A stretch of 64,000 nucleotides of DNA from contig JAJVIK010000001.1 of NCBI GenBank assembly GCA_022072055.1, positions 192,953 to 256,952 on the forward strand. The letters are read 5' to 3'. Shown one piece after another: positions 9,184 through 17,314 of the stretch. The position numbers were made by a program, and so were the translations under genes. Below the pieces are notes generated by a model, which saw only the letters and a list, made by a program, of their open reading frames with translations, was not told the origin of the DNA and did no database searches. This stretch comes from a bacterium. GTDB lineage: Bacteria > Hinthialibacterota > Hinthialibacteria > OLB16. Each line of letters starts with the position of its first letter. Within the stretch, counting starts at the first letter, position 1.

Positions 9184-9827
9184 AAACCTGCATGACTTGG
9201 GCGACCCTGGTGGTCGGGTTTTCACTCCTTTCGCTCGGGGCACGCTCGGAGATCCAGCCACCGCCTCCGGAAGATCTCCTGATGGAGCTGGATGGGACCA
9301 TCCACCCTCAACGCTTCCTTGAGGTTCAAGGCGAACCGTTCGGGCACCATGCAATTGTCTGGAGAGGGGGGCGGACAGCGAGCCGCGCGCTGATTGTCAC
9401 CGAGACCTCCGACCGCGAGGTCGCGGACCGCTTGGCCGCGCTCGGAGCCTTTGGGGGCAACAACCTCGCGCCTCAGGCCTGGGAGAATCGGAAGGACCGC
9501 GCCGATCCCTCGGCGGATGAGCGGGTTTCCGGCTCCACGGTCGAGGTTTGGGTGGAATGGGAAGGCGGGGGCGGCAGCCGCAATCTGGCTGTCCTGATGG
9601 GTTTACCGGATGCACAATACCGGTTTGGAGACCACCGTCACCTGATCCCGGTCTGGCGTTCAGGCTGCATTGTGTGTAATGTTTCCTGCCCCGGTGGGAA
9701 GATTTCGAACCGCTCTCTGACCATTCGTGACCAGACTGAAGGCCGCCTGCACCCCAAGTTGAACCTTAAGGACCTGCCGCCGGATGGAACCAAGGTCCGG
9801 ATTCGGCTCTATCGCGCCGGCTGGTGA
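9180..9827 (+). CDS. Exported YdjY-like domain protein
   Basis: The ATG at 9180 overlaps the MFS stop by four bases. The 215-residue product starts with a signal peptide cleaved near residue 22. The middle region has a D-R-L-A-A-L-G-A segment followed by G-S-T-V-E-V-W-V-E-W. These resemble the YdjY domain found in Planctomycete exported proteins, where the partner motif usually reads A-L-L-L-x-G followed by V-x-V-x-V-x-W. A C-x-x-C pair lies in G-C-I-V-C-N-V-S-C. No enzymatic activity can be assigned. The family match is by eye only. It is the last gene of the plus-strand run. Confidence 0.6.
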   Translation: MKTCMTWATLVVGFSLLSLGARSEIQPPPPEDLLMELDGTIHPQRFLEVQGEPFGHHAIVWRGGRTASRALIVTETSDREVADRLAALGAFGGNNLAPQAWENRKDRADPSADERVSGSTVEVWVEWEGGGGSRNLAVLMGLPDAQYRFGDHRHLIPVWRSGCIVCNVSCPGGKISNRSLTIRDQTEGRLHPKLNLKDLPPDGTKVRIRLYRAGW

Positions 9828-9872
9828 TTTCCGGCGGAACCGCCGTGAGATCCATGCGGAGCGAACCCCGGA

Positions 9873-9900
9873 TTGACGGGTAAGACAGATTGGATACGAT
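9873..9900 (+). promoter_or_regulatory. Promoter for aceE, probably producing a leaderless mRNA
   Basis: TTGACG at 9873-9878 and TACGAT at 9895-9900 are separated by 16 bases. Transcription would start near 9907, which is the A of the aceE ATG. No Shine-Dalgarno sequence precedes that ATG, which agrees with leaderless or nearly leaderless translation. Confidence 0.5.
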
Positions 9901-9906
9901 CAAAAC

Positions 9907-12582
9907 ATGACTCAAGAAACACTCTCGACCCCTGAAACCCTCAACGGTGAACTGAAGCCCTGGTTGGAGCGGATCCAAACCACCTTGGACCAAGCCGGGC
10001 CTTGCCAGGCCGGACGCCTGGTGGACCGTCTGCGCGAAGCCGCGCGCAAATTGGGGGTTCCGCTCAGCCCCACGGTCAACACCCCTTACATCAACACCAT
10101 CCCGGTGGAGGATCAACCGCCCTACCCCGGCAACCGGACCCTCGAGCGCCGGATCAAGAGCATCATCCGCTGGAACGCGATGGCGATGGTGGTGAATGGG
10201 AACCATGCCTCCCCTGGAATCGGCGGGCATATCTCCACCTACGCCTCCGCCGCGACGCTTTTCGAGGTTGGCTTCAACCACTTTTTCCGCGCCAAGGGGG
10301 AAGCCGGGTCTGGGGACCAGGTGTATTTCCAGGGGCACGCTTCTCCGGGGGTGTATTCCCGAGCGTTCCTGGAGGGGCGGCTTTCCGTCGAACAACTGGT
10401 CAATTTCCGTCGCGAGCTCGGCAAAGGCGGAGGGCTTTCCTCTTACCCGCACCCCTGGCTGATGCCGGATTTCTGGCAGTTTCCCTCGGTCAGCATGGGA
10501 CTTTCGCCGATTGAGGCGATCTACCAGGCGCGTTTCAACCGCTACCTCATGCATCGTGGCGTCCTCGACACCGGGAACAGCCGGGTCTGGGCGTTCATGG
10601 GCGACGGCGAAATGGATGAGCCGGAGAGCCTGGGGGCGCTCACCCTGGCCTCGCGCGAGGGACTCGACAACCTGATCTTCGTGGTCAACTGCAACCTCCA
10701 GCGCCTGGATGGGCCGGTGCGCGGAAACGGAAAGATCATCCAGGAGCTGGAGGCCGCCTTCCGGGGCGCGGGCTGGAATGTGATCAAAGTGGTCTGGGGG
10801 AGCGACTGGGATCCGCTGCTCGCGAGGGATGAAGACGGCCTGCTCCTCAAGCGGATGGAGGAGACCGTGGACGGCCAGTATCAGAAGTACTCGGTCGTTT
10901 CCGGAGACTTTATCCGAGATGATTTTTTCGGGACCAACCCGAAGCTACTGGAGATGGTGGAGCATCTCTCCGACGAACAGCTCCAGAGGATGCGTCGCGG
11001 CGGCCATGACCCCGCCAAGGTTTACGCCGCTTATCATTCGGCGGTGAACCACCAAGGCGCCCCCTCGGTGATCCTGGCCAAGACCATCAAGGGCTACGGT
11101 CTCGGCGAGGCGGGCGAGGGCCGCAATATTTCGCACCAACAAAAGAAGCTGAACGAGCAGGAGCTCCGGGAATTCCGGGATCGGTTCGACATCCCGATCA
11201 GCGACGCGGAACTGGGCGAGTGCCCGTTTTATCGCCCGCCGGAAGACAGCGAAGAGATTCAGTATCTCCACGAGCGCCGCGGGGCCCTCGGCGGCTACCT
11301 CCCGGCGCGCCATTATCGCCCCAAGAAGCTCCGCACCCCGGAGCTGTCCAGCTTCCGGAGCATGCTGGGGGGGAGTTCCGGGCGGGATGAGTCCACCACC
11401 ATGGCGTTCGGGCGCATTCTCGCGCAGCTCTTGCGCGATAAGGAGATCGGGCAACTTGTGGTTCCGATTGTTCCCGACGAGGCCCGCACCTTCGGGTTGG
11501 ATTCGCTCTTCCAAAAGTACGGCATCTACAGCCACCAGGGGCAGAAGTACCTCCCGGTGGATTACCCCGGCCTGCTGTATTACCGCGAGGCCACGGACGG
11601 TCAGTTGATCGAGGAGGGGATCACCGAAGCCGGGTCGATGTGTTCATTCATCGCCGCCGGAACCTCTTACGCCACCCACGATCAACCGATGATCCCGTTC
11701 TTCATCTACTACTCGATGTTCGGTTTCCAGCGCATCGGGGATTTGATCTGGGCCGCGGCCGACCAGCGCTCGAAGGGCTTCGTGCTGGGGGCCACCGCCG
11801 GGCGAACCACCCTTGCGGGGGAGGGACTCCAGCACCAGGATGGCCACAGCCAGCTCGCCGCCGGCGTGATCCCGAACGTCGTGACATACGACCCCGCCTG
11901 GTCCTATGAAATCGCGGTCATCATTCGAGATGGCATCCGTCGGATGTACGAGGAGGGCGAGGAGGTTTTCTATTACCTCACCCTTCAGAACGAGCCTTAT
12001 GCCCAGCCGCAGATGCCGGAGGGGGTGGAGGAGGGAATCCTCAAAGGGGCATACAAGTTCCGCGCGGCGGAGGACCCGGGCAATCGCCCCAGAATTCACC
12101 TGTTCGGCAGCGCGGCCATCCTCCGGGAGGCGCTCCGGGCGCAGGAGATCCTGGCCGAGAAATATGGCGTGGCGGCGGATGTGTGGAGCGTTACCAGCTA
12201 CAAGGAGCTGCGCCGGGATGCCGTGGCGTGTCGGCGTTGGAACTTGCTGCATCCCGGCCAGGAGCCGCGCGCGCCCTACATCACCCGGATTCTCGAACCG
12301 GAGCCTTGGCCGGTGGTGGCCTCAAGCGACCATGTGCGCTTGGTCCCGGAAATGATTGCCCCCTATGTTCCCGGCGGTCTTTACGCCCTCGGGACCGATG
12401 GCTTTGGGAGGAGCGAAGCGCGCAAGGAACTACGCCGGTTCTTCGAGGTGGACACTGAGCATGTGGTCCTCGCCGCGCTCAGCAGGCTGCTCGAAAAGGG
12501 TCAGGTCACTCCCGAAGTGGTGAAACAGGCGATCCGGGATCTGGGCATCGATCCTGAGAAGGATGATCCTTTCACGGTCTAG
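9907..12582 (+). CDS. aceE: Pyruvate dehydrogenase E1 component, homodimeric type
   Basis: The 891-residue protein matches the homodimeric AceE family over its full length. The active-site loop F-Q-G-H-A-S-P-G is at about 141-148. The thiamine-diphosphate motif G-D-G-E-M-D-E-P is at 232-239, with the closing Asn at 261 (N-C-N-L-Q). The enzyme decarboxylates pyruvate and passes the acetyl group to lipoyl E2. Neither E2 (aceF) nor E3 (lpd) is in the window, so the complex is assembled from a split locus. The gene is single, with its own promoter and no visible ribosome binding site. Its stop is only three bases from the end of the convergent gene. Confidence 0.97.
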   Translation: MTQETLSTPETLNGELKPWLERIQTTLDQAGPCQAGRLVDRLREAARKLGVPLSPTVNTPYINTIPVEDQPPYPGNRTLERRIKSIIRWNAMAMVVNGNHASPGIGGHISTYASAATLFEVGFNHFFRAKGEAGSGDQVYFQGHASPGVYSRAFLEGRLSVEQLVNFRRELGKGGGLSSYPHPWLMPDFWQFPSVSMGLSPIEAIYQARFNRYLMHRGVLDTGNSRVWAFMGDGEMDEPESLGALTLASREGLDNLIFVVNCNLQRLDGPVRGNGKIIQELEAAFRGAGWNVIKVVWGSDWDPLLARDEDGLLLKRMEETVDGQYQKYSVVSGDFIRDDFFGTNPKLLEMVEHLSDEQLQRMRRGGHDPAKVYAAYHSAVNHQGAPSVILAKTIKGYGLGEAGEGRNISHQQKKLNEQELREFRDRFDIPISDAELGECPFYRPPEDSEEIQYLHERRGALGGYLPARHYRPKKLRTPELSSFRSMLGGSSGRDESTTMAFGRILAQLLRDKEIGQLVVPIVPDEARTFGLDSLFQKYGIYSHQGQKYLPVDYPGLLYYREATDGQLIEEGITEAGSMCSFIAAGTSYATHDQPMIPFFIYYSMFGFQRIGDLIWAAADQRSKGFVLGATAGRTTLAGEGLQHQDGHSQLAAGVIPNVVTYDPAWSYEIAVIIRDGIRRMYEEGEEVFYYLTLQNEPYAQPQMPEGVEEGILKGAYKFRAAEDPGNRPRIHLFGSAAILREALRAQEILAEKYGVAADVWSVTSYKELRRDAVACRRWNLLHPGQEPRAPYITRILEPEPWPVVASSDHVRLVPEMIAPYVPGGLYALGTDGFGRSEARKELRRFFEVDTEHVVLAALSRLLEKGQVTPEVVKQAIRDLGIDPEKDDPFTV

Positions 12583-12585
12583 GCC

Positions 12586-15500
12586 TTAGTCCGGAATCCA
12601 GCCCTCCGCGGTGGTGGTGATCGAGGGTCCCTGGGTGACCGGATCACGCGGCAAGAACAGGAAGTTCCGACGCTCCGGGACAGTCAGCGGCAGGCCCGGC
12701 GTGGAAGGCCAGTGAATCGCCCCACTCTGGTCGACCGCGAAGAGATACTCCAAATTCCCGCCGACCGTCTTGGCCAGGGCGAACTTGGCCGAGGTCCGCA
12801 GCCTTCCATCCACGGTGACCTCCTGAAGCGGCTCCGGTTGGCAGAAGACCAGGTAATCCGCGCCATCCAAGCTCACCCGACCGGCGGTTCCCCGTGAAAC
12901 CGTAATCGGTTGAAAGCTGGCGGCGGCGCCCCCCAGATCGACCGGAACCAGAGCGGAGAGATACTGGGTTCCCACCCCGCTGGTCTTGGCGATGAAGTAC
13001 GGCACCGGAACTTCCGGACCGGACCACTCGATGGCGTGCGAGACGGTGTAGTTCTCAAAGGTCACCGAGGGACCGAAGAAGTGGATGTCGAGCTTGCGCC
13101 CCGAGGCCTTGGTGAAGGTGGCGCGCTGCGGAGTCGAGAGGTTGAGGGTCCCGTTGCAGTGTCCGGTCCAGCCGTAGGCGTGCGACTGGTTATCCGGGGC
13201 CTTCATGTCATCCAGAATGATGAAGAAGCGATGGTCGGGGAACAGCACATGGCGGTCGAGCTGCGCCTTGGTCTTGTAGTAAGACTGGTCGTTCGGGCAG
13301 TTCAATTGAGTGGCCATGATGCCGTAATCGATGAAAGGCGACACCAGGTTCGCCTTCATGGTGGCGATGGTCGCGCGGCTGGGTCCTCCGGCCATGTACT
13401 GGTTGGTGGGTCCGGGGGTGTTGTCATCCACCAGGATGACATTCTGTGATTCGGGGTTGGAGCGAATCCAGTCCGCGGGTTCATCGGTGTTCTGAAGGAA
13501 TTTTTCTCCGAAGGCGTTGAGGAAGATCGCCGTGGAATCATCCTTGCGGTGGGCCTCGTAGGAGGTCCAGGAGGTTTCACGTCCCCACAGAATCAGCTGC
13601 ACGGTGTTGGAGTCGGAGTAATCCCCCTGAAAGACCATGTTGTTGTTATAGCACTTGCTGCCGGTGTCCCAGGGCGCGGTCACCGGATAGGTGGGATCAT
13701 GCCAGGCGACCACATAGGGGATCGGCTCGATCCCATTGGGGTTGATTCCCAAAGCGGGCTGGTGGCGGGTGTAATGCCAGCGGAGAACCCCCATGTCGAG
13801 GTGGTTCTCGAAGCGTTTGTTCATGATCAGATGGCAATCCTGAAGGATGGTGTAGCGCGCCTGGCCGTAGGAGGGGTACTTGCGGTCCCAGGGAACCCGC
13901 GCGCGGATCGACCACTCGAAGGCGCGGCGGAACTCCGGATGGGCGTCCATCAGGTTCTGATTATGGTAGCCCGCGAACATGTTGAGGAAGTAAGCCAGAA
14001 CTGTGCGCCCGGAGGCGTCATAGGAGGTGCTTTCCTTGCTCACCCCATCATCCCAGACCGAATCCCAAAGAGTCGAATTCAGTTTGGGTCCGTTCGATTG
14101 CCCCTCGGGCAGCTCCGAGTCCTCCACATACCGCTGCCAACTGACCGGCGGCGTGAAGGGCGCGCCCTCCCAGCTCGCCACTGTGGCCCCACCGAACACA
14201 GGGGAATCGAAGGAAGGCATGGTGTAGGCCGCGGCGAGGAGTCCCATCGAGGACTTGAGGTTCCAGTTGCCGCGAATCTCGGGGATGAACCTCATTTTCA
14301 CATAGGCTTCTTGGGCGAGCGCCTCGCGGAGTTTGAGGTCATCAATGGGGTCAATCTCGGGAAAACCGGCGAGCATGTCGTAGGCGGTGTGGGCGTGCAA
14401 ACAGTTGAAGCCCCGATCCCACCACTCAAAGGTCACTTCGCCGTTCGGTCCGGACCACTGCCCGGCCTGGCTCTCATCCCCCAAGTTGTCGTAGGAGCCG
14501 AGAATCGCGAGCAGGGTGCGAAACGCCTTGCGGGCAAGCTCCGCGCCGGTGTAGGTCGAGTCGCGGATTGGACCGGTCCCCTCGAGAGAGTAGACAAAAG
14601 CGGCGCTCATGGCCTGCCCCGCCACGCTCCCAAACCGAATCTTTTCGTCAATCTCGTAGTTGCGTCCCATCAATCCCTTGATCTGGTTGCCGTTGGTCTT
14701 GAGCTTCTTGTACTCGTTGGCGAGATCGCTGTTCGAGAGGATTCGCGTGAGCAGCGGCGCGCGCTCCTCCGCGCGGCAGATGATCACCGGGTGGGTCTCG
14801 CTTGCCGTGGCAATCGCCGGCTCGCGCACCAGGGTGCGGCGCTTGATCGGCCCGTTCGCGCCAATCCGAGTCTCGAGCTCGGTCGGCGTGTTCGCCGCGA
14901 GGTTCAGCGTGGAGAGCGAGATGGGACCGGAAACATCGGTCCAATTCCCGCCCGCGATTCGATACCGGACCGGCCCCGGGTTGGGGGAGAGATTGGTGAG
15001 GGTGAGGTCCACATTCCCGGAGAAATAGGTGGTCTGAGGATTGACCCTTCCCTGGAAGTAACTCTTGGGCCGGGTGGTGAAGAATCGTCCGCCGCTCCCC
15101 GCGCTGAATGAAAGCGCCGGGGTTTTCGGGTTGAGCACCACCCAGACCACTCGTCCATCGGAGGCCTGGGAGTGACGTTCGTTGCTTCCGATCCAGCCTC
15201 GATCATCATCCCAGTAAGCGAGCTCATGCCACTCATCCCCAGAGTTCGCCTCGATGTAACCCTTGCTGTAGCGGCTGTCCACATCCGCGCCGTTGACCTG
15301 CCCCACGCGCTCGGATGGGGTGGCGATGCCGTCGCTCTCGATGGAGTCGTAGAAGGTCTTGGGGGTGAAGGCGCCGGTGTACTGCTTGAACATCGGATGC
15401 GCCTTCCAGCGGTCGGTCCCGTAAGTTTGGCCATTCTGGACATAGGCCTGCTTGCCATCCCAATACCGGAGTCCGTCCGAATCAAAGCGGTAGCGGATCA

Positions 15501-17010
15501 CCCCGCTGTCCCCGGCCAGACTCCCCGGATCGACACTGCTGGGGGGACTGACACCCGGCTGTCCTCCGGTCCAGAGTTGGGCGGGTTTGGAGTTCTTGGC
15601 GTTGTGCGCCAGGGTCATCTCCACGCTGTCGCGGACATATAGGACCCCATGGTCATCAATGTTGGTGTCGTAAAACAGGACCTCATAGACATAGTCGGCG
15701 TTCTCCACGCCCGCGAGGCGAAGGTCGATCCCGACCTTGCGATTGGCCGGTACCGCCCACTGGGGAGCCCCCGAGGATGCGGCGCCGGAGGCCGCGTTCG
15801 AGAGCGTGGAGACATTCGTTCCGATCACCTTCATGCGGAAATGCAGGGTCCCGCCGGGGAGGGAGAAGCACTCGACCGACTGAGCCAGTCCGCCGATCCA
15901 GGGGTCGGGGATATTCGGGATTTTGGCGGCGGAGTTGAACTGGTCCTCGGTGGTGATGGGGGCGGCGGAATAGCGGATGTCATACGCAGCGGCGGCCTGC
16001 ATCCCGGCCAGGTCCAGGTTTCCATCGGGCGCGGTCCAGGTGAGCTGATACCCACCCGGGCGCGGGGAGGGGGCAACCGCAAGATCGGTTACCGGGTCCA
16101 CCCGACCCGGTTGGCCGGTTTGATCGACCACGAGCGTGGGAGTGGGAGTCCGCGAGGGCGTGGCGGGCCCGGCGGAGGTGGAGGTGGGAGTCGGGGGTAT
16201 TGCGGAGGTGTGGGTCGGGGTCGGCGGGACAGCCTGCGTGTTTGTGACCGTGGGGGTCGCCGTGGGGAGCGGCTGTCCCAGATCGACATGCGCCCCGGTC
16301 ACCGAGATCCGGTCGATATAGACCAAGTGGTAAGAGCCGTTATCCGACAGGCACCGAAGCCCGATCTTCCCTCCCGCGCCGAGGGTCGAGAGCGCGCCGG
16401 AGTCGCTGTCGGTATACTCCAGTTCCAGCGACCCATCGATTCCCCGATCCACGCGAAAGAGAATCCCCGCCGCGGAGGCGCTCACCTCGAAGCGGTAGGC
16501 GGTGACCACCGAGTCGCCCACATCCGGCGGCTCGAAATCGCCGCGCGCGAGGATGGTCTCCACTCCGCCCATGCGACGGATGAGCTCGCCATCGGTGAGC
16601 GAGGCCAGGCGGATGAAGTAGAAGTTGTCCGGATCCTTGTAGAGCAGCAGCATCCCGGCGGTCTTGCGGACATATTTGCTGCTCCACCCGAAATCGATCG
16701 TGAAGCTGTTCCAATCCACGATCTCGTTGGCGACCACAAGCGTGTCGAGGGGGCTGCCGTTGGACCGGGGCCAAATCATCGCCAAGCTGCCGGGAACATC
16801 GGTCTGCGCAACCAGGGGGTCGACACGGACACCTCCAGCCAGGGTGCTCCAGGAGAGCCCTTGAGGGGAAACCGGGGAGAGGTCGGCGGTCCCGCGTGTC
16901 CGAGAGTCGAAGTTGTCGGCGAGCGTGGTCTGGGCGAAGCTGTCCACGCTGAGCGCGAGGAGCGCGACCAGAAGGCCAAGACAGGAACCCAAAATCCTAT
17001 TCGCCTTCAC
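12586..17010 (-). CDS. Large secreted heparinase II/III-like protein (putative polysaccharide lyase)
   Basis: I prefer the GTG at 17010. It is preceded by GAGGGGG at an eight-base spacing and begins a good signal peptide, whereas the ATG at 17064 would prepend 18 charged residues. The product has 1474 residues. Residues 28-240 look like a LamG/concanavalin-type sandwich. Residues about 248-292 are a Thr/Pro-rich linker built on P-T-P-T. A fibronectin-III-like segment follows. From about 740 an alpha-toroid and C-terminal beta-sandwich resemble heparinase II/III enzymes, with D-G-V-S-K-E-S-T-S-Y and H-R-K-D-D-S-T near expected catalytic positions. It probably acts on uronic-acid polysaccharide outside the cell. 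The lyase call is from layout and short motifs only. Confidence 0.65.
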   Translation of the reverse strand: MKANRILGSCLGLLVALLALSVDSFAQTTLADNFDSRTRGTADLSPVSPQGLSWSTLAGGVRVDPLVAQTDVPGSLAMIWPRSNGSPLDTLVVANEIVDWNSFTIDFGWSSKYVRKTAGMLLLYKDPDNFYFIRLASLTDGELIRRMGGVETILARGDFEPPDVGDSVVTAYRFEVSASAAGILFRVDRGIDGSLELEYTDSDSGALSTLGAGGKIGLRCLSDNGSYHLVYIDRISVTGAHVDLGQPLPTATPTVTNTQAVPPTPTHTSAIPPTPTSTSAGPATPSRTPTPTLVVDQTGQPGRVDPVTDLAVAPSPRPGGYQLTWTAPDGNLDLAGMQAAAAYDIRYSAAPITTEDQFNSAAKIPNIPDPWIGGLAQSVECFSLPGGTLHFRMKVIGTNVSTLSNAASGAASSGAPQWAVPANRKVGIDLRLAGVENADYVYEVLFYDTNIDDHGVLYVRDSVEMTLAHNAKNSKPAQLWTGGQPGVSPPSSVDPGSLAGDSGVIRYRFDSDGLRYWDGKQAYVQNGQTYGTDRWKAHPMFKQYTGAFTPKTFYDSIESDGIATPSERVGQVNGADVDSRYSKGYIEANSGDEWHELAYWDDDRGWIGSNERHSQASDGRVVWVVLNPKTPALSFSAGSGGRFFTTRPKSYFQGRVNPQTTYFSGNVDLTLTNLSPNPGPVRYRIAGGNWTDVSGPISLSTLNLAANTPTELETRIGANGPIKRRTLVREPAIATASETHPVIICRAEERAPLLTRILSNSDLANEYKKLKTNGNQIKGLMGRNYEIDEKIRFGSVAGQAMSAAFVYSLEGTGPIRDSTYTGAELARKAFRTLLAILGSYDNLGDESQAGQWSGPNGEVTFEWWDRGFNCLHAHTAYDMLAGFPEIDPIDDLKLREALAQEAYVKMRFIPEIRGNWNLKSSMGLLAAAYTMPSFDSPVFGGATVASWEGAPFTPPVSWQRYVEDSELPEGQSNGPKLNSTLWDSVWDDGVSKESTSYDASGRTVLAYFLNMFAGYHNQNLMDAHPEFRRAFEWSIRARVPWDRKYPSYGQARYTILQDCHLIMNKRFENHLDMGVLRWHYTRHQPALGINPNGIEPIPYVVAWHDPTYPVTAPWDTGSKCYNNNMVFQGDYSDSNTVQLILWGRETSWTSYEAHRKDDSTAIFLNAFGEKFLQNTDEPADWIRSNPESQNVILVDDNTPGPTNQYMAGGPSRATIATMKANLVSPFIDYGIMATQLNCPNDQSYYKTKAQLDRHVLFPDHRFFIILDDMKAPDNQSHAYGWTGHCNGTLNLSTPQRATFTKASGRKLDIHFFGPSVTFENYTVSHAIEWSGPEVPVPYFIAKTSGVGTQYLSALVPVDLGGAAASFQPITVSRGTAGRVSLDGADYLVFCQPEPLQEVTVDGRLRTSAKFALAKTVGGNLEYLFAVDQSGAIHWPSTPGLPLTVPERRNFLFLPRDPVTQGPSITTTAEGWIPD

Positions 17011-17314
17011 TGAACCCACCCCCTCGGTGCGGTGTCTAAAGAGTATATCCGCGTTTCTTGTCATTTGCTAGTTCCAATATTGGTGGCAAATCCTATACCA
17101 TCCCTTGATTTGCAGGCGGGAGAACCCTTAGCAGCGCTCTTCGACCGAGGCTATCCCCCTTAAATGACTTGGCTTAGGAAGGACCTCCAACAGGCGATTC
17201 CTGGGAACTCAGGGGGATTGATCGAAGCGTCTCATTACAGAGGCGACATGAAATATTGCTTATCCCCGGGTGGGCAGGGTGCGCGATCTGGTTTCAATAG
17301 TTGTCAACCGTGAA
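17011..17314. other. Intergenic region between the heparinase-like and GT-C genes
   Basis: This 304-base gap is AT-richer than its flanks and holds no plausible coding frame. It is the upstream region of the minus-strand gene at 17010. It contains the ribosome binding site GAGGGGG, a -10-like TATACT on the minus strand at 17047-17042 with no good -35, and two inverted repeats listed separately. I see no tRNA, terminator or repeat family. Confidence 0.6.
17074..17113. repeat. Palindrome CCAATATTGG and adjacent inverted repeat upstream of the heparinase-like gene
   Basis: A perfect ten-base palindrome, CCAATATTGG, occupies 17074-17083. Three bases on, GCAAATC (17086-17092) and GATTTGC (17107-17113) form an inverted repeat around a 14-base loop. 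They sit 64-104 bases before the GTG start, where an operator would be expected. Binding protein unknown. Confidence 0.45.

Noticed and set aside
13549-15111. Plus-strand open frame of 520 codons
   Set aside because: It is antisense to the heparinase-like exoprotein and its composition is that of an antisense shadow (rich in Arg, Gly, Pro).
16089-16289. Repetitive Thr/Pro-coding stretch that looks like a minisatellite or CRISPR-like repeat
   Set aside because: The repeats are imperfect, codon-length and in frame with the exoprotein; they encode the P-T-P-T linker. There are no spacers of constant length.
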